A stretch of DNA of 38,292 nucleotides, taken from Prado023 sp049688395 (GTDB lineage Bacteria; Actinomycetota; Actinomycetes; S36-B12; CAIYMF01). The translations under genes and the position numbers were made by a program. The stretch's first letter is position 1. Each line of letters begins with the position of its first letter. The stretch covers positions 1-38,292 of the forward strand of contig JBAVKQ010000327.1 in NCBI GenBank assembly GCA_049688395.1, given 5' to 3'. The notes below the pieces were generated by a model, which was given only the letters and a program-made list of their open reading frames with translations, was not told the DNA's origin and did not search any database. This document shows positions 6,756 through 14,882 of the stretch, one piece after another.

Positions 6756-9662
6756 ATGGCGCACAGGCAAGCGCCTGCCGAAGGTGCTCTCACGCTGCCG
6801 GCGCCCACCTTGGCCATGCGGCTGCAGCGCCGGATTCGAAGGCTCCCGCGAGATCGTGTGCGCTACCTGCTGGTAGTGGGGCTCGGGATGGCGGCAATGG
6901 GGGCGCTGGCGGTCACATCGTGGCAGAACTTCGCCTACAACGACGGGCGAATGGGCGCCGTGCCGTCGGGGCGGGCCGCGATCGCCCTGTGCGTGCTGGT
7001 CGCGGCAATCTTCATCGTCTCCGTCCTGCGGCTGCGCACGCGATGGCTCCGATTGGTGCTGCCCGGCGCAGCAGTCCTGGCCGCCGTCACGATCGTCCTG
7101 GGGGTAGCCGCCTACTGGCCGTGCGACTCCAACGTGCCCGTGATCGGGCAACTCGGCTGGACCCTGCAGCTGTTCGTCGGTGCCGTGGAGGAGTATGCGC
7201 CCGGCGCGAAGTGCGCGAACAGTGACCTGCCGGGCTTCCAAGCGGCGCGGACGTTGGGCCTGCTCGCCACATTCGTCGGCGCGATGGGCGCCGGCCTGAT
7301 CGCTGCCCGTGGCCCGTTCGACCGCCTGCGCGCGGGCCTGAGCGGGGATGTGGATGTGGTCGTCGGGCTGGATCTCAGTGCCTTGGAGCTCGTGCGGGTA
7401 TTGCTGGCCGAGAACCACGAGCGGCCCCGCCGTGAGCCGTGGATCATGGCGCGGCCCACGCTGTTCGGGGCCTGGCTGTCGACGACTGCCCGGTCTGCGC
7501 GGCTGCCGTTGCCAGGCGAGGTCGATGTGCGCTGGGGCGATGGGTCGGATGCCGGAGAGTTGCTCGTGTCCGGGTTGACGACACAACGCGCGAGTGCATG
7601 GCTGCGGGAGGGCCTGACCGGGGGGCGTCCGTTCGACCGGCCCGGATGGATGATCCGACGACCGCGAGTGATCGTTCTGGTGAGCAAGCCCGGGGGCGGA
7701 ATGGTCGAGATCGCCCGGGACCTCGGCGCGATCGTGCTTGTCGGAGACCCGTCCAGCCCCGAGCTGCTGCGCAGTCTGCTGACCAGCCGGATCTGGTGGC
7801 GGCCCTGGCGTCGCCGAGTCGCACTGCGGCGGATGCTCGTGGTCGCTGACGCTGCGCAACTCAACCTGCGCGTCGCCAAGCATGCCCGGCAGACGATCCT
7901 GCCCGGGTACTCTCCGCACAGGAACGGCGTGGTGCCCCGGATCCTGGTGGCCTTCGAGGATGCCTGGCAGGGCTGGGCCTTCCGCAACTCGGAATTGACC
8001 AAGCATCGATGGGTTCTGGACGCGGCAGCGCAGACGGATGAGGCGTACCTGCCCGTCCCCTCTGCGCCGGCCAGCCAACCGATCGTCGACGGGATCACCT
8101 CGCTGGACCTGGTCTGCCAACAGTTGGTCGAGCGAATGATCTCCCCCGCAGATTCCGGCACTGGCCAGCCCGGCGAGAGGGGTTGGCGGTTCGGCAAGGT
8201 CGTCCTGGTGGGAACGTCTGCGAGTTGGTTCACGCTCGTGAACGAGATCCAGTGGCAGGTGTGGACCCGCTACGAGGTTGCCGTCGAAGCGCGCAAGCAT
8301 CGCGGACCTGGTGATGCGGAGCTCGGGGTCTCGCGTGCGGCGCACGGGCCCAGGGTCGTGCTGCATGGCGTGCGAGCGGAGAGCCGCGCTCGGGAGTGGC
8401 GCGCCATGCAGTCGCCCTGGCAGTTGGCGGTCGGGCCGGGCGCAGCCAGCCCGCGGGTGTCTGTGGGAGACAGCTCGCAGGACCTTCACGAGTTGATGAA
8501 GGGTGGCGATGTCGCCGTCGTCTTCCTCGATGGCGGAGCGGAGCAACGCGAGCTGGCGGGGCACCTCGCCCGTACCCACCCCGCTGATCTCGTGGCGCTC
8601 TTCGATCCTGAGGCGGTGGGCCTTTCTGAGCCGGCGACGGTCGGGGCGCCCTACTCCTTCGGCCCGAGTTGGACCCGCTCCATGCCTGGATGCACGCGGC
8701 AGTGGACTGTCGGGGATTCGATGACGAGGATCGCCGAGCAGCAGCATTTGGCCTACTCCGGCAGGTGGCTCGTCAGCGGGGGAGATCCGTGGAGTACGGG
8801 CCGGTTGGATGAGGACGGCAGCGGAAGGCTCACCACGAAGCCGTGGTCTCGTCTGCCTGAGTTCTACCGCGAGGACAACGTGCGCCAGATCTGGCACGTG
8901 CTGCAGTGGTTCGTCCTGAACTCCTATGAGTGGCGGACCGTGGGACAAGACCTGGTGCCCGCGGCGCCCAACGACAAGCAAGTGCTCGAAAGCCTCGCTC
9001 GAAGCGAGTACAGCCGCTGGTTGGAGATGCGTCGTCGCAACGGATGGCGTGCCCCGCGTCGGGGTGAAGGTCGGGACGACTTCCGCAGAATCCACCCGAA
9101 GATGGCCGGCCTCGATGATCTCTCGTTCGACGTGCAGCTCGTGAGTCAGATCGTCAACCGGTTCTGGAGCCTTGGATTGGCCCCGGAACGGCTGAGCGAA
9201 GTGCACCGAACCGGACCGGTGGAGGCCAGACAGGTCACAACTCGAACCACGTGGATTGCCCATGGTTCCGGTCTGACGCACGTGGCTGAGCCTGGGGATT
9301 GGCGAATCCAGGCCCGGGACGGCAGCGAACTGCGCTACCTCACTCACGAGATCGTTGGGCAGCTCTACCGACCAGTCTCGGAGGATCAGGCGAGGAGCCT
9401 CTGGACGCTGAGCAGGGAAGGCGCACTTGGCTGCACTCCTCGTGCCCGCAAAGCAGAGTCCCGCGAGGTCGTTGAGAGTCCTGAGGGACTCGTCGTGGCC
9501 GAGCCGGGTGACTGGATCATCACACAGCGACTCACCCGCGACGACGTCGAGGGCTTCGACAGATGGCCGTTGGCCGACGGCCAGTTCACGCAGGGCTACA
9601 CCGAGGAAGTCCGGGAGTCGCCCACGGATGGCGCGGGAACGTCGTTCGAGGCACCTCAGTAG
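6756..9662 (+). CDS. Large membrane protein with Rossmann-like, RyR-like and two PGDYG-like segments
   Basis: The 968-residue protein begins with about four membrane helices (roughly 36-54, 73-91, 98-120, 165-184). The cytoplasmic part contains strand-rich, nucleotide-binding-like stretches (near 308-345 VIVLVSKPGGG and near 482-510 KVVLVGTSAS) reminiscent of TrkA-N/RCK-type Rossmann folds, though degenerate. Residues about 735-815 look like a prokaryotic RyR domain: LARSEYSRW, then NGWR, then IHPKM, spaced as in that family. Two C-terminal copies of a PGDW motif (about 845 and 916) resemble the PGDYG domain. GGGGGA six bases before the ATG supports the start. Such architectures resemble ligand-gated channel-like sensors; a role in sensing a nucleotide-derived ligand is inference. 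Its position 600 bp before the TIR/STAND cluster is notable. Confidence 0.75.
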   Translation: MAHRQAPAEGALTLPAPTLAMRLQRRIRRLPRDRVRYLLVVGLGMAAMGALAVTSWQNFAYNDGRMGAVPSGRAAIALCVLVAAIFIVSVLRLRTRWLRLVLPGAAVLAAVTIVLGVAAYWPCDSNVPVIGQLGWTLQLFVGAVEEYAPGAKCANSDLPGFQAARTLGLLATFVGAMGAGLIAARGPFDRLRAGLSGDVDVVVGLDLSALELVRVLLAENHERPRREPWIMARPTLFGAWLSTTARSARLPLPGEVDVRWGDGSDAGELLVSGLTTQRASAWLREGLTGGRPFDRPGWMIRRPRVIVLVSKPGGGMVEIARDLGAIVLVGDPSSPELLRSLLTSRIWWRPWRRRVALRRMLVVADAAQLNLRVAKHARQTILPGYSPHRNGVVPRILVAFEDAWQGWAFRNSELTKHRWVLDAAAQTDEAYLPVPSAPASQPIVDGITSLDLVCQQLVERMISPADSGTGQPGERGWRFGKVVLVGTSASWFTLVNEIQWQVWTRYEVAVEARKHRGPGDAELGVSRAAHGPRVVLHGVRAESRAREWRAMQSPWQLAVGPGAASPRVSVGDSSQDLHELMKGGDVAVVFLDGGAEQRELAGHLARTHPADLVALFDPEAVGLSEPATVGAPYSFGPSWTRSMPGCTRQWTVGDSMTRIAEQQHLAYSGRWLVSGGDPWSTGRLDEDGSGRLTTKPWSRLPEFYREDNVRQIWHVLQWFVLNSYEWRTVGQDLVPAAPNDKQVLESLARSEYSRWLEMRRRNGWRAPRRGEGRDDFRRIHPKMAGLDDLSFDVQLVSQIVNRFWSLGLAPERLSEVHRTGPVEARQVTTRTTWIAHGSGLTHVAEPGDWRIQARDGSELRYLTHEIVGQLYRPVSEDQARSLWTLSREGALGCTPRARKAESREVVESPEGLVVAEPGDWIITQRLTRDDVEGFDRWPLADGQFTQGYTEEVRESPTDGAGTSFEAPQ

Positions 9663-9697
9663 CAGTGCCTGACCGGGTCGGTCGGGATCCGAGCGCG

Positions 9698-10117
9698 TTA
9701 GTCTCGGCTCAGCACACCGGCCAAGGCCGCAGCCAGCAGGCTGAGAGCCAGAATGGGGAAGACCGCGGAGGCACCGACATCGTCGATCATCTTCGGCACC
9801 GCCCAGAGCAGGCCGAGGATCCCGAGGACGAGCCCGGCGATGTTGGGGGCAACTGCGAGAAGGGCGGCGGATCCGAGGATCAGCAGGGTCGCGAGGCCGC
9901 TACCGGCCCTGCCTGCTGCGATACCTGTCTCGAGGGCGAACATGACGGCCGTCACGATCAGCAGTAGGCGCGCGGGAACACCACCTGCCCAACTCTCGTT
10001 GCGGCGTCCGAGCAGGCCTCCAGCGAGCTGTCGCACGCCCTCGGGCCCGCGGACGATGAACACGAGCAACGCCCCCAACCCGGCGATGGCCAGCACTCCG
10101 CCCAGCAGCTCAGTCAT
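9698..10117 (-). CDS. Small four-helix integral membrane protein
   Basis: The 139-residue product is almost entirely hydrophobic, with about four membrane helices: near residues 5-22, 46-64, 68-90 and 93-135, the last possibly two. A loop at about 24-44 contains RRNESW. No family is recognised. The ATG at 10117 is preferred because the in-frame upstream extension to 10363 is polar, low-quality sequence overlapping the divergent gene. There is no Shine-Dalgarno, but TATCCT ends six bases before the ATG, as expected of a leaderless transcript. It is convergent with the RyR-like gene and divergent from the TIR/STAND cluster. Confidence 0.65.
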   Translation of the reverse strand: MTELLGGVLAIAGLGALLVFIVRGPEGVRQLAGGLLGRRNESWAGGVPARLLLIVTAVMFALETGIAAGRAGSGLATLLILGSAALLAVAPNIAGLVLGILGLLWAVPKMIDDVGASAVFPILALSLLAAALAGVLSRD

Positions 10118-10123
10118 GGGCTG

Positions 10124-10129
10124 AGGATA
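10124..10129 (-). promoter_or_regulatory. Candidate leaderless -10 box for the 9698-10117 gene
   Basis: TATCCT on the minus strand spans -12 to -7 relative to the ATG at 10117, so transcription would start at or next to the start codon. This fits the absence of a ribosome binding site. Confidence 0.45.
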
Positions 10130-10243
10130 TTGGCTCTGGCTCCGGGGAGACATCAGCACTGGATCCGCATCGGTGGGCGTCCCCGCGGAACAGCTCAAGT
10201 GTCCGCGGCGGGCCGAGGCCGATGGGTGGGAGTGAACTGGTGG

Positions 10244-10249
10244 TACTTT
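10244..10249 (+). promoter_or_regulatory. Candidate leaderless -10 box for the ATP-grasp/PLP/rSAM/TIR/STAND cluster
   Basis: TACTTT spans -13 to -8 relative to the GTG at 10257. No ribosome site is well placed for that GTG, so leaderless initiation is plausible. The competing TTG start at 10248 would lie inside this box. Confidence 0.4.
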
Positions 10250-10256
10250 GCCGGGC

Positions 10257-12272
10257 GTGGTCAGCCACTCTGAAGTTCCCGACGCCTCCACCGAGGTGCA
10301 GTTCCACGTCAGGCTTTCGGAGCACCGACCGCTCGCCGAACGAGTAGGGCGATCCCTGCGCATGGCGGATCCGGGTGCTCTTGTGCATCTGGTGCAGGGT
10401 GACTCGGCGCCCGCCGGTGCGATCCCCGTGCGCGAGCCTGCCGAGCTCCCGCCCGGGGACTGCGGTCCGCACTCGTCCTGGCGTCCGGCGACCCGTGTTC
10501 ATCGGCGCACTGCTGCCGAGGCGTTCCACGCGGCATGGTCGATGGGAAGCCGCCTTGTCCTGGAGGCTGGCTCGGCTGAGTCCGACGTGAACGGTTGGTA
10601 TCAGTTCCGGGCCGCGTGGGCCGCTGCGGGCGCGCAGGACATCTGGGTCCGGGAGTTCGTTGTTGGGGATCGGGTCGAGGTCGGGTTCGTCCGTGGTGGC
10701 CCCGACCTGGCTATTGCTGTGCGGGCCTCTTTCAGCGCCACTCCCGACGGTGCCACCCTCTCGATCGCGGCACCCACGGAGCAGGATCTGCGAGTCGTCG
10801 GGCAGGTGACTGCCGAAACTGGCTGGACGGGCCCGGGAGTGATCCGCGGGGTTCGGACCAGCGACGGCCAGTTCGTGGTCACGGCTTCCTGGCGCGGCTT
10901 CCCGGACTGGGTCGAGGAGGCCGCACATTGGGGTGTGAATCTTCCGGGCTCGGCGTGTGGCTTGGATGCCGCTTCCCGTGAGCAGCCAGTGGAAGGCGCC
11001 CGGGTCCTGCGGGTCTGGACCTCGCCCGAGTACGTGGAAGTGGGCCAAGCCGCTGACGTCCGGTCCGAGCGGGAAGACGAGGACGTCGTGCTGCCACGAC
11101 GACCTGAGAGGCACCTGCGCGTTCGCGATGACCGTACCGCTGACCTGGACAGGGTCCGCGCGCATTCGCAGGCTGCCGGCCAGAGCCCGCTCCAGGTTCA
11201 GTTCGACGATGTCCTGAGATCCTCCATCGCGAGTATCCACGGGATCGCAGAGCGGTTCCAGGTCCGGTGGGGGCGGCCGCTGAACGTTGCGCTGTCGATG
11301 AAGACCAATCCGAACCCGGGATGGCTGGCACTCGCGCGTGAGGGTGACTTGGTGGCCGAGTGCATCTCCCTGGCCGAGGTTGACCACGCCGCGACCCATG
11401 GGTTCCTCTCCGAGGACATGATTCTGAATGGTCCCGGCAAGTGGTGGCCTGGCCTACCGGGACAGCCCAAGAGGTTGTTCGGCGCCGTCTTCGCAGACTC
11501 GCTCAGCGACTTGGCCACGACCATGAATCGCATTTCGGATGGCGACGTCGGCACCCGAACGCTCGGTGTGCGGGTTCGTCCTGAGGGGATCGACTCACGA
11601 TTCGGCATCCCACTGCACGAGACTCGCGCTCGGCACGACGTGGTTGCGGCGTTGCAAGCGTTGTCCGACGACACGCGAATCGGCGTGCACCTGCACGTTG
11701 CTGCATCCAACCTGGGGGTGACACGGTGGAGACAGGCCGCCCGAGCCGCGGTTGTGGCGGCGGCGCAGTTGCAGGACGAATTGGGAAGAGCCATCGAGGT
11801 GGTGGATTTCGGTGGCGGTTGGGTCGTCGACGAATGGAACGCCATGGCGACCTGTCTGGATGTCGCAGCCCTAACTGTCTGTGAACTCCTGCCTGAGGTG
11901 GACAGTTTCATCGTGGAACCGGGCAAGTCCCTCACACAGTCCGGGTACTCAACCCTGATGCGGGTGCTCAGCGTCGATCATGTCGCCGGAGCGAAACAGA
12001 TAGTCCTGACCGGTTCGTTCTGGGACTGTCCGGATGTCCTGATGTACCCGCATGAGGTGCTGTGGTCTGCTGAGAGCGGAGGCCCTTGGCGCCGGCTCGA
12101 GGATGGGCCGGACCGACTGCTGGGTCGCCTATGCATGGAGACCGACATCGTCAAGCACGGCGTGGCAGCACCCAGCGTGATATCTGTGGGCGACTTCGTG
12201 GCGGTAATGGGTACTGGGGGCTACGACGCGAGTCTCAGTCTCGAGTTCGGTGCCGGTACCTCCCGCTGGTGA
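10257..12272 (+). CDS. ATP-grasp remnant fused to DAP/ornithine-decarboxylase-like PLP enzyme
   Basis: The 671-residue protein has two parts. Residues about 115-235 resemble the C-terminal lobe of PylC-like ATP-grasp enzymes (GPGVIRGVRTSDGQ, then WRGFPDWV, then WGVNLP), but the metal-binding Glu and Asn of the usual E-x-N-P-R element are replaced (TASWRGF), so this part is probably inactive. Residues about 310-668 form a fold-III PLP decarboxylase. Visible elements are the Schiff-base lysine in ALSMKTN (K349), the ligand-contact HLHVAAS near 478-484, the phosphate-binding VDFGGG near 516-521, VEPGKS near 554-559 and GRLCMETD near 623-630. All main catalytic landmarks of diaminopimelate decarboxylase are present, so decarboxylation of an amino acid or a peptide-bound amino acid is expected. 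The GTG at 10257 is chosen over a TTG at 10248. It is the first gene of the TIR/STAND cluster. Confidence 0.82.
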   Translation: MVSHSEVPDASTEVQFHVRLSEHRPLAERVGRSLRMADPGALVHLVQGDSAPAGAIPVREPAELPPGDCGPHSSWRPATRVHRRTAAEAFHAAWSMGSRLVLEAGSAESDVNGWYQFRAAWAAAGAQDIWVREFVVGDRVEVGFVRGGPDLAIAVRASFSATPDGATLSIAAPTEQDLRVVGQVTAETGWTGPGVIRGVRTSDGQFVVTASWRGFPDWVEEAAHWGVNLPGSACGLDAASREQPVEGARVLRVWTSPEYVEVGQAADVRSEREDEDVVLPRRPERHLRVRDDRTADLDRVRAHSQAAGQSPLQVQFDDVLRSSIASIHGIAERFQVRWGRPLNVALSMKTNPNPGWLALAREGDLVAECISLAEVDHAATHGFLSEDMILNGPGKWWPGLPGQPKRLFGAVFADSLSDLATTMNRISDGDVGTRTLGVRVRPEGIDSRFGIPLHETRARHDVVAALQALSDDTRIGVHLHVAASNLGVTRWRQAARAAVVAAAQLQDELGRAIEVVDFGGGWVVDEWNAMATCLDVAALTVCELLPEVDSFIVEPGKSLTQSGYSTLMRVLSVDHVAGAKQIVLTGSFWDCPDVLMYPHEVLWSAESGGPWRRLEDGPDRLLGRLCMETDIVKHGVAAPSVISVGDFVAVMGTGGYDASLSLEFGAGTSRW

Positions 12273-12325
12273 AGCGGGTCAGCGGTCTGGGCGTGACTCG
12301 AACAGCGGAACAAACAGGAGTGCCC

Positions 12326-12355
12326 ACACAACGCACATTGCGCCCTGTGTAGTAT
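12326..12355 (+). promoter_or_regulatory. Hairpin overlapping a candidate -10 in the gap before the radical SAM gene
   Basis: In the 142-bp gap between the PLP-enzyme and radical SAM genes, ACACA (12326-12330) pairs with TGTGT (12346-12350) around an inner CGCA-CAT-TGCG stem (12332-12342). The downstream arm runs into TAGTAT (12350-12355), a TANNNT box preceded by TGTG. It could be an internal promoter with an overlapping operator. No T-run follows, so it is not a standard terminator. Confidence 0.35.
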
Positions 12356-12414
12356 CCGCAGCGGTGACGGCCTGAATTCGACCAGACACCGCCGGCGGAC
12401 AGGGGATATCGAAC

Positions 12415-13533
12415 GTGTCAGCATCGATGACGAGTGTCTTGACGGTGACTGATGATGAGCGCCGCGTTCTTGAAGACATCAAGATCCACTGCCTCAGTCA
12501 TGGTGTCTCGGTCACGGACCGCGCCTTCGATGTCTTGCTCGCCGCTCAGGGCATCCTGTCCATCCATGAATACCCAACGACAGGTGGTTTGACGTTCGAA
12601 CTGCCGCACGGGGTGTTCGTCAATGCGCCTTTCGACGAGGTGTACTGCGAAGACGCACACGTGACGGTCGACGCCGAGGGAGGTTCGGATCTCGTCCTCC
12701 GGCTCGGCCGGGACGTCGTGCCTGTTGTCCGCCAGATCCCGCTCCCCGGGTACCTGGACGTGATCGGGAGCAACGGCAAGCCGGTGACCGAGGTGGTGAT
12801 GTCCCACGGCGACCGGGCGCGGCTGTCGCCGATCGATGGATGTGCCTATGACTGCGCCTACTGCGACATGGCGGAACTGCCCTACATCATGTACCCGGCG
12901 GACGTGCTCACCGAAGCGCTGGCCGTTGCCGAAGCCGACGCGGTGCTCCCAGTCCGGCATGCCCTGATCAGCGGCGGATCTCCTCGCTCGCGGCACTACG
13001 AGGACTTCGAACGATTGGTCATCGCAGTGGTCGAATCCACCCAGATGCCCGTGGACCTGATGATGTCGCCGATGGTCAACAACTCCGGCTTCCTGGCCCG
13101 TGTGAAGGCCGCTGGGCTCCTGGATTTCTCCATCAACATCGAGGTGTTTGCCAAGGAACCCGCCCTGGCGGCCCTCGGGATGAAGTACAAGACGACCCGC
13201 AGGCACTTCGCCGACTTCGTGTCGAACGCTGTGGAACTGACTCAGCGGCATGGTCAGACTCGTTCGCTGATCATTGCCGGGCTCGAGGATCCCGAGCAGA
13301 CGCTCGAGGGCGTGGAGTTCCTCGCGAGTCTGGGCTGCCTCCCCGTGTTGAGCCCCTTCCGCCCGGCAGGTGGCACTGGGGCCACCCATCTCCCACCCGT
13401 GCCGAGCTCGACCCTTCGAGACATCCTCGATCGGTCCCGCGACATCGTCGCCCGATATGGACTGCACCTCGGGCCCGACTGCCTGGCCTGTCAGCACAAC
13501 ACGCTGAACTTCCCTTGGGATGCGCACGCGTGA
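12415..13533 (+). CDS. Radical SAM enzyme
   Basis: The 372-residue protein has an N-terminal region of about 130 residues with no recognised domain, then a radical SAM core. The [4Fe-4S] motif is C-AYD-C-AY-C with cysteines at 143, 147 and 150 (CX3CX2C). ISGGSP at 185-190 is the GGE-like SAM-contact strand. The C-terminus ends GPDCLACQHNTLNFPW, adding a CxxC pair (356, 359) that could bind a metal. The core layout resembles the biotin synthase/PylB branch rather than the SPASM peptide-modifying branch, a tentative reading. The GTG at 12415 is supported by AGGGG nine bases upstream; an ATG lies at 12427. It overlaps the next gene by four bases (GTGA), so the two are coupled. The substrate is unknown, but the ATP-grasp neighbour suggests an amino-acid-derived one. 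Confidence 0.88.
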   Translation: MSASMTSVLTVTDDERRVLEDIKIHCLSHGVSVTDRAFDVLLAAQGILSIHEYPTTGGLTFELPHGVFVNAPFDEVYCEDAHVTVDAEGGSDLVLRLGRDVVPVVRQIPLPGYLDVIGSNGKPVTEVVMSHGDRARLSPIDGCAYDCAYCDMAELPYIMYPADVLTEALAVAEADAVLPVRHALISGGSPRSRHYEDFERLVIAVVESTQMPVDLMMSPMVNNSGFLARVKAAGLLDFSINIEVFAKEPALAALGMKYKTTRRHFADFVSNAVELTQRHGQTRSLIIAGLEDPEQTLEGVEFLASLGCLPVLSPFRPAGGTGATHLPPVPSSTLRDILDRSRDIVARYGLHLGPDCLACQHNTLNFPWDAHA

Positions 13534-14882
13534 ACACGACTCCTAGAGACGATCAACTGCAACAGGTCGATGAGGCCCTGGAAGGTCGTTCGTTGGCCTG
13601 GTTCGGGATTCGGGGTTCCGACGCAAGCACGCTCCTGGGTTTGGAGTCCTTCCGGGACTCCTTTGCCGTCGCCGCCCCCTTGGGGGCGTCCAGGCTCGCG
13701 TCAGACATCACGCTAGAGGAGATGACCGGAGTACGACTGGACTTGGACTCCCACGACATTGACGACGACACGTCTGAAGCCGCCGCGGAATTGCGACGTC
13801 TAGTCATGAGCCGTCTCAACCGGAGTTCGGCTCTGCTGAACTATCGGCCCTATCACTTCACCTCCAACATCGGTTTCGCGTTGCGCGACCGGACCCGCGC
13901 ACTGGGGATGTTCAAGGACCGCCAGTTGGCCTTCGAGTACAAGCCCTGGGTCGAGACGGAGTTGGAGAAGGAAGGCATCTGCACCATCCCCTGGGTTTAC
14001 GTTGCCGATGAGTTCCGCTCCGACGCCTTTCGCTATCTTGACGACGGGCCGGTCGTGCTCCGGGTGAGCCGCTCGTCGGGCGGCGCTGGGGTTTACCTGG
14101 TCAGGGATGCTGACGAGTTGGAACGCACCTGGCCGGCCGGGAACGACCATCTGGTTGCGGTGGGTCCGTACATCGCAGATGCCACCCCCCTGAACATTGG
14201 AGCGGTGGTCTTCGGTCCTGGTCTCGTGACAGTCCACCCTGGGTCTGTACAACTAATCGGATTGCCGGACTGCACGAATCGTGCGTTTGGCTACTGTGGG
14301 AATGACTTCGGTGCTTTCGCGAACCTGGACCAGGCAATCATCTCAGCTGTCGAGACGGCCACCCTCACTGTAGGTAAGTGGCTCGGCGAACAGGGCTACC
14401 GCGGGGCCTTCGGTGTCGACTTCCTCCTCAAGGATGGGGAGCTGCACTTCGCTGAAGTGAACGCCCGACTCCAGGGCTCCACGGCCGTGGCCGCGGGGAT
14501 GGCGGCGCGGGTTGGGGAGCCTGACCTCGTTCTGGACCACCTCTCTGCCCTCCTCGGCGTCCCGCCGTCACGGACCACATCGCTGAGGGACTGGACCACG
14601 AGCACCGATCCCGTGGCCCAGGTCGTAGTCCACAACAATCTCGATGCGCGGGTTGCCAGGCGTGGCTCATCAATGTTGCTCTCCGCGGACCTCGCCGGGT
14701 TCGACATTCAGTTGCTGGCCAGCGAGCGCATCGCCATCGACCCGGGAGCCATTGTTGCCCGCCTTGTCACAAGAGACCTGGTCACCCTTACCGGCTTTGA
14801 GTCAACTCCGGAGGCCAAAGCTGCAGTTGCGGCCCTAGTCAGCGCATTCACGACGCCGGGGGAACCCGGGAAGGGGGTTTGA
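13530..14882 (+). CDS. ATP-grasp ligase
   Basis: The 450-residue protein carries an apparently intact ATP-grasp fold. VVLRVSRSSGGAGVYLV at 175-191 is the glycine-rich lid strand with its basic residue. LNIGAVVFGPG at 221-231 and HPGSVQLIG at 236-244 form the central sheet. AFGVDFLL at 293-300 and FAEVNARLQGST at 307-318 supply the metal-binding Glu and Asn. Family members form carboxylate-amine bonds through an acylphosphate. The GTG at 13530 overlaps the radical SAM stop (GTGA); a TTG at 13515 is in frame but less likely. The last 100 residues are unassigned. It probably joins an amino acid or its derivative to another amine. Unlike the ATP-grasp remnant two genes upstream, its catalytic residues are kept. 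Confidence 0.88.
   Translation: MNTTPRDDQLQQVDEALEGRSLAWFGIRGSDASTLLGLESFRDSFAVAAPLGASRLASDITLEEMTGVRLDLDSHDIDDDTSEAAAELRRLVMSRLNRSSALLNYRPYHFTSNIGFALRDRTRALGMFKDRQLAFEYKPWVETELEKEGICTIPWVYVADEFRSDAFRYLDDGPVVLRVSRSSGGAGVYLVRDADELERTWPAGNDHLVAVGPYIADATPLNIGAVVFGPGLVTVHPGSVQLIGLPDCTNRAFGYCGNDFGAFANLDQAIISAVETATLTVGKWLGEQGYRGAFGVDFLLKDGELHFAEVNARLQGSTAVAAGMAARVGEPDLVLDHLSALLGVPPSRTTSLRDWTTSTDPVAQVVVHNNLDARVARRGSSMLLSADLAGFDIQLLASERIAIDPGAIVARLVTRDLVTLTGFESTPEAKAAVAALVSAFTTPGEPGKGV

Noticed and set aside
6231..9347. A 1038-residue minus-strand open frame
   Set aside because: Most of it is antisense to the real membrane gene, with low-complexity Arg/Pro/His composition; only its last 119 codons (from 6590) look like a real protein.
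9663..9697. Short GACC/GGTC hairpin as a terminator between convergent genes
   Set aside because: Only four base pairs and no T-run; too weak to annotate.
10110..11399. A 429-residue minus-strand frame opposite the PLP enzyme gene
   Set aside because: Composition is shadow-like and the plus strand has full decarboxylase motifs.
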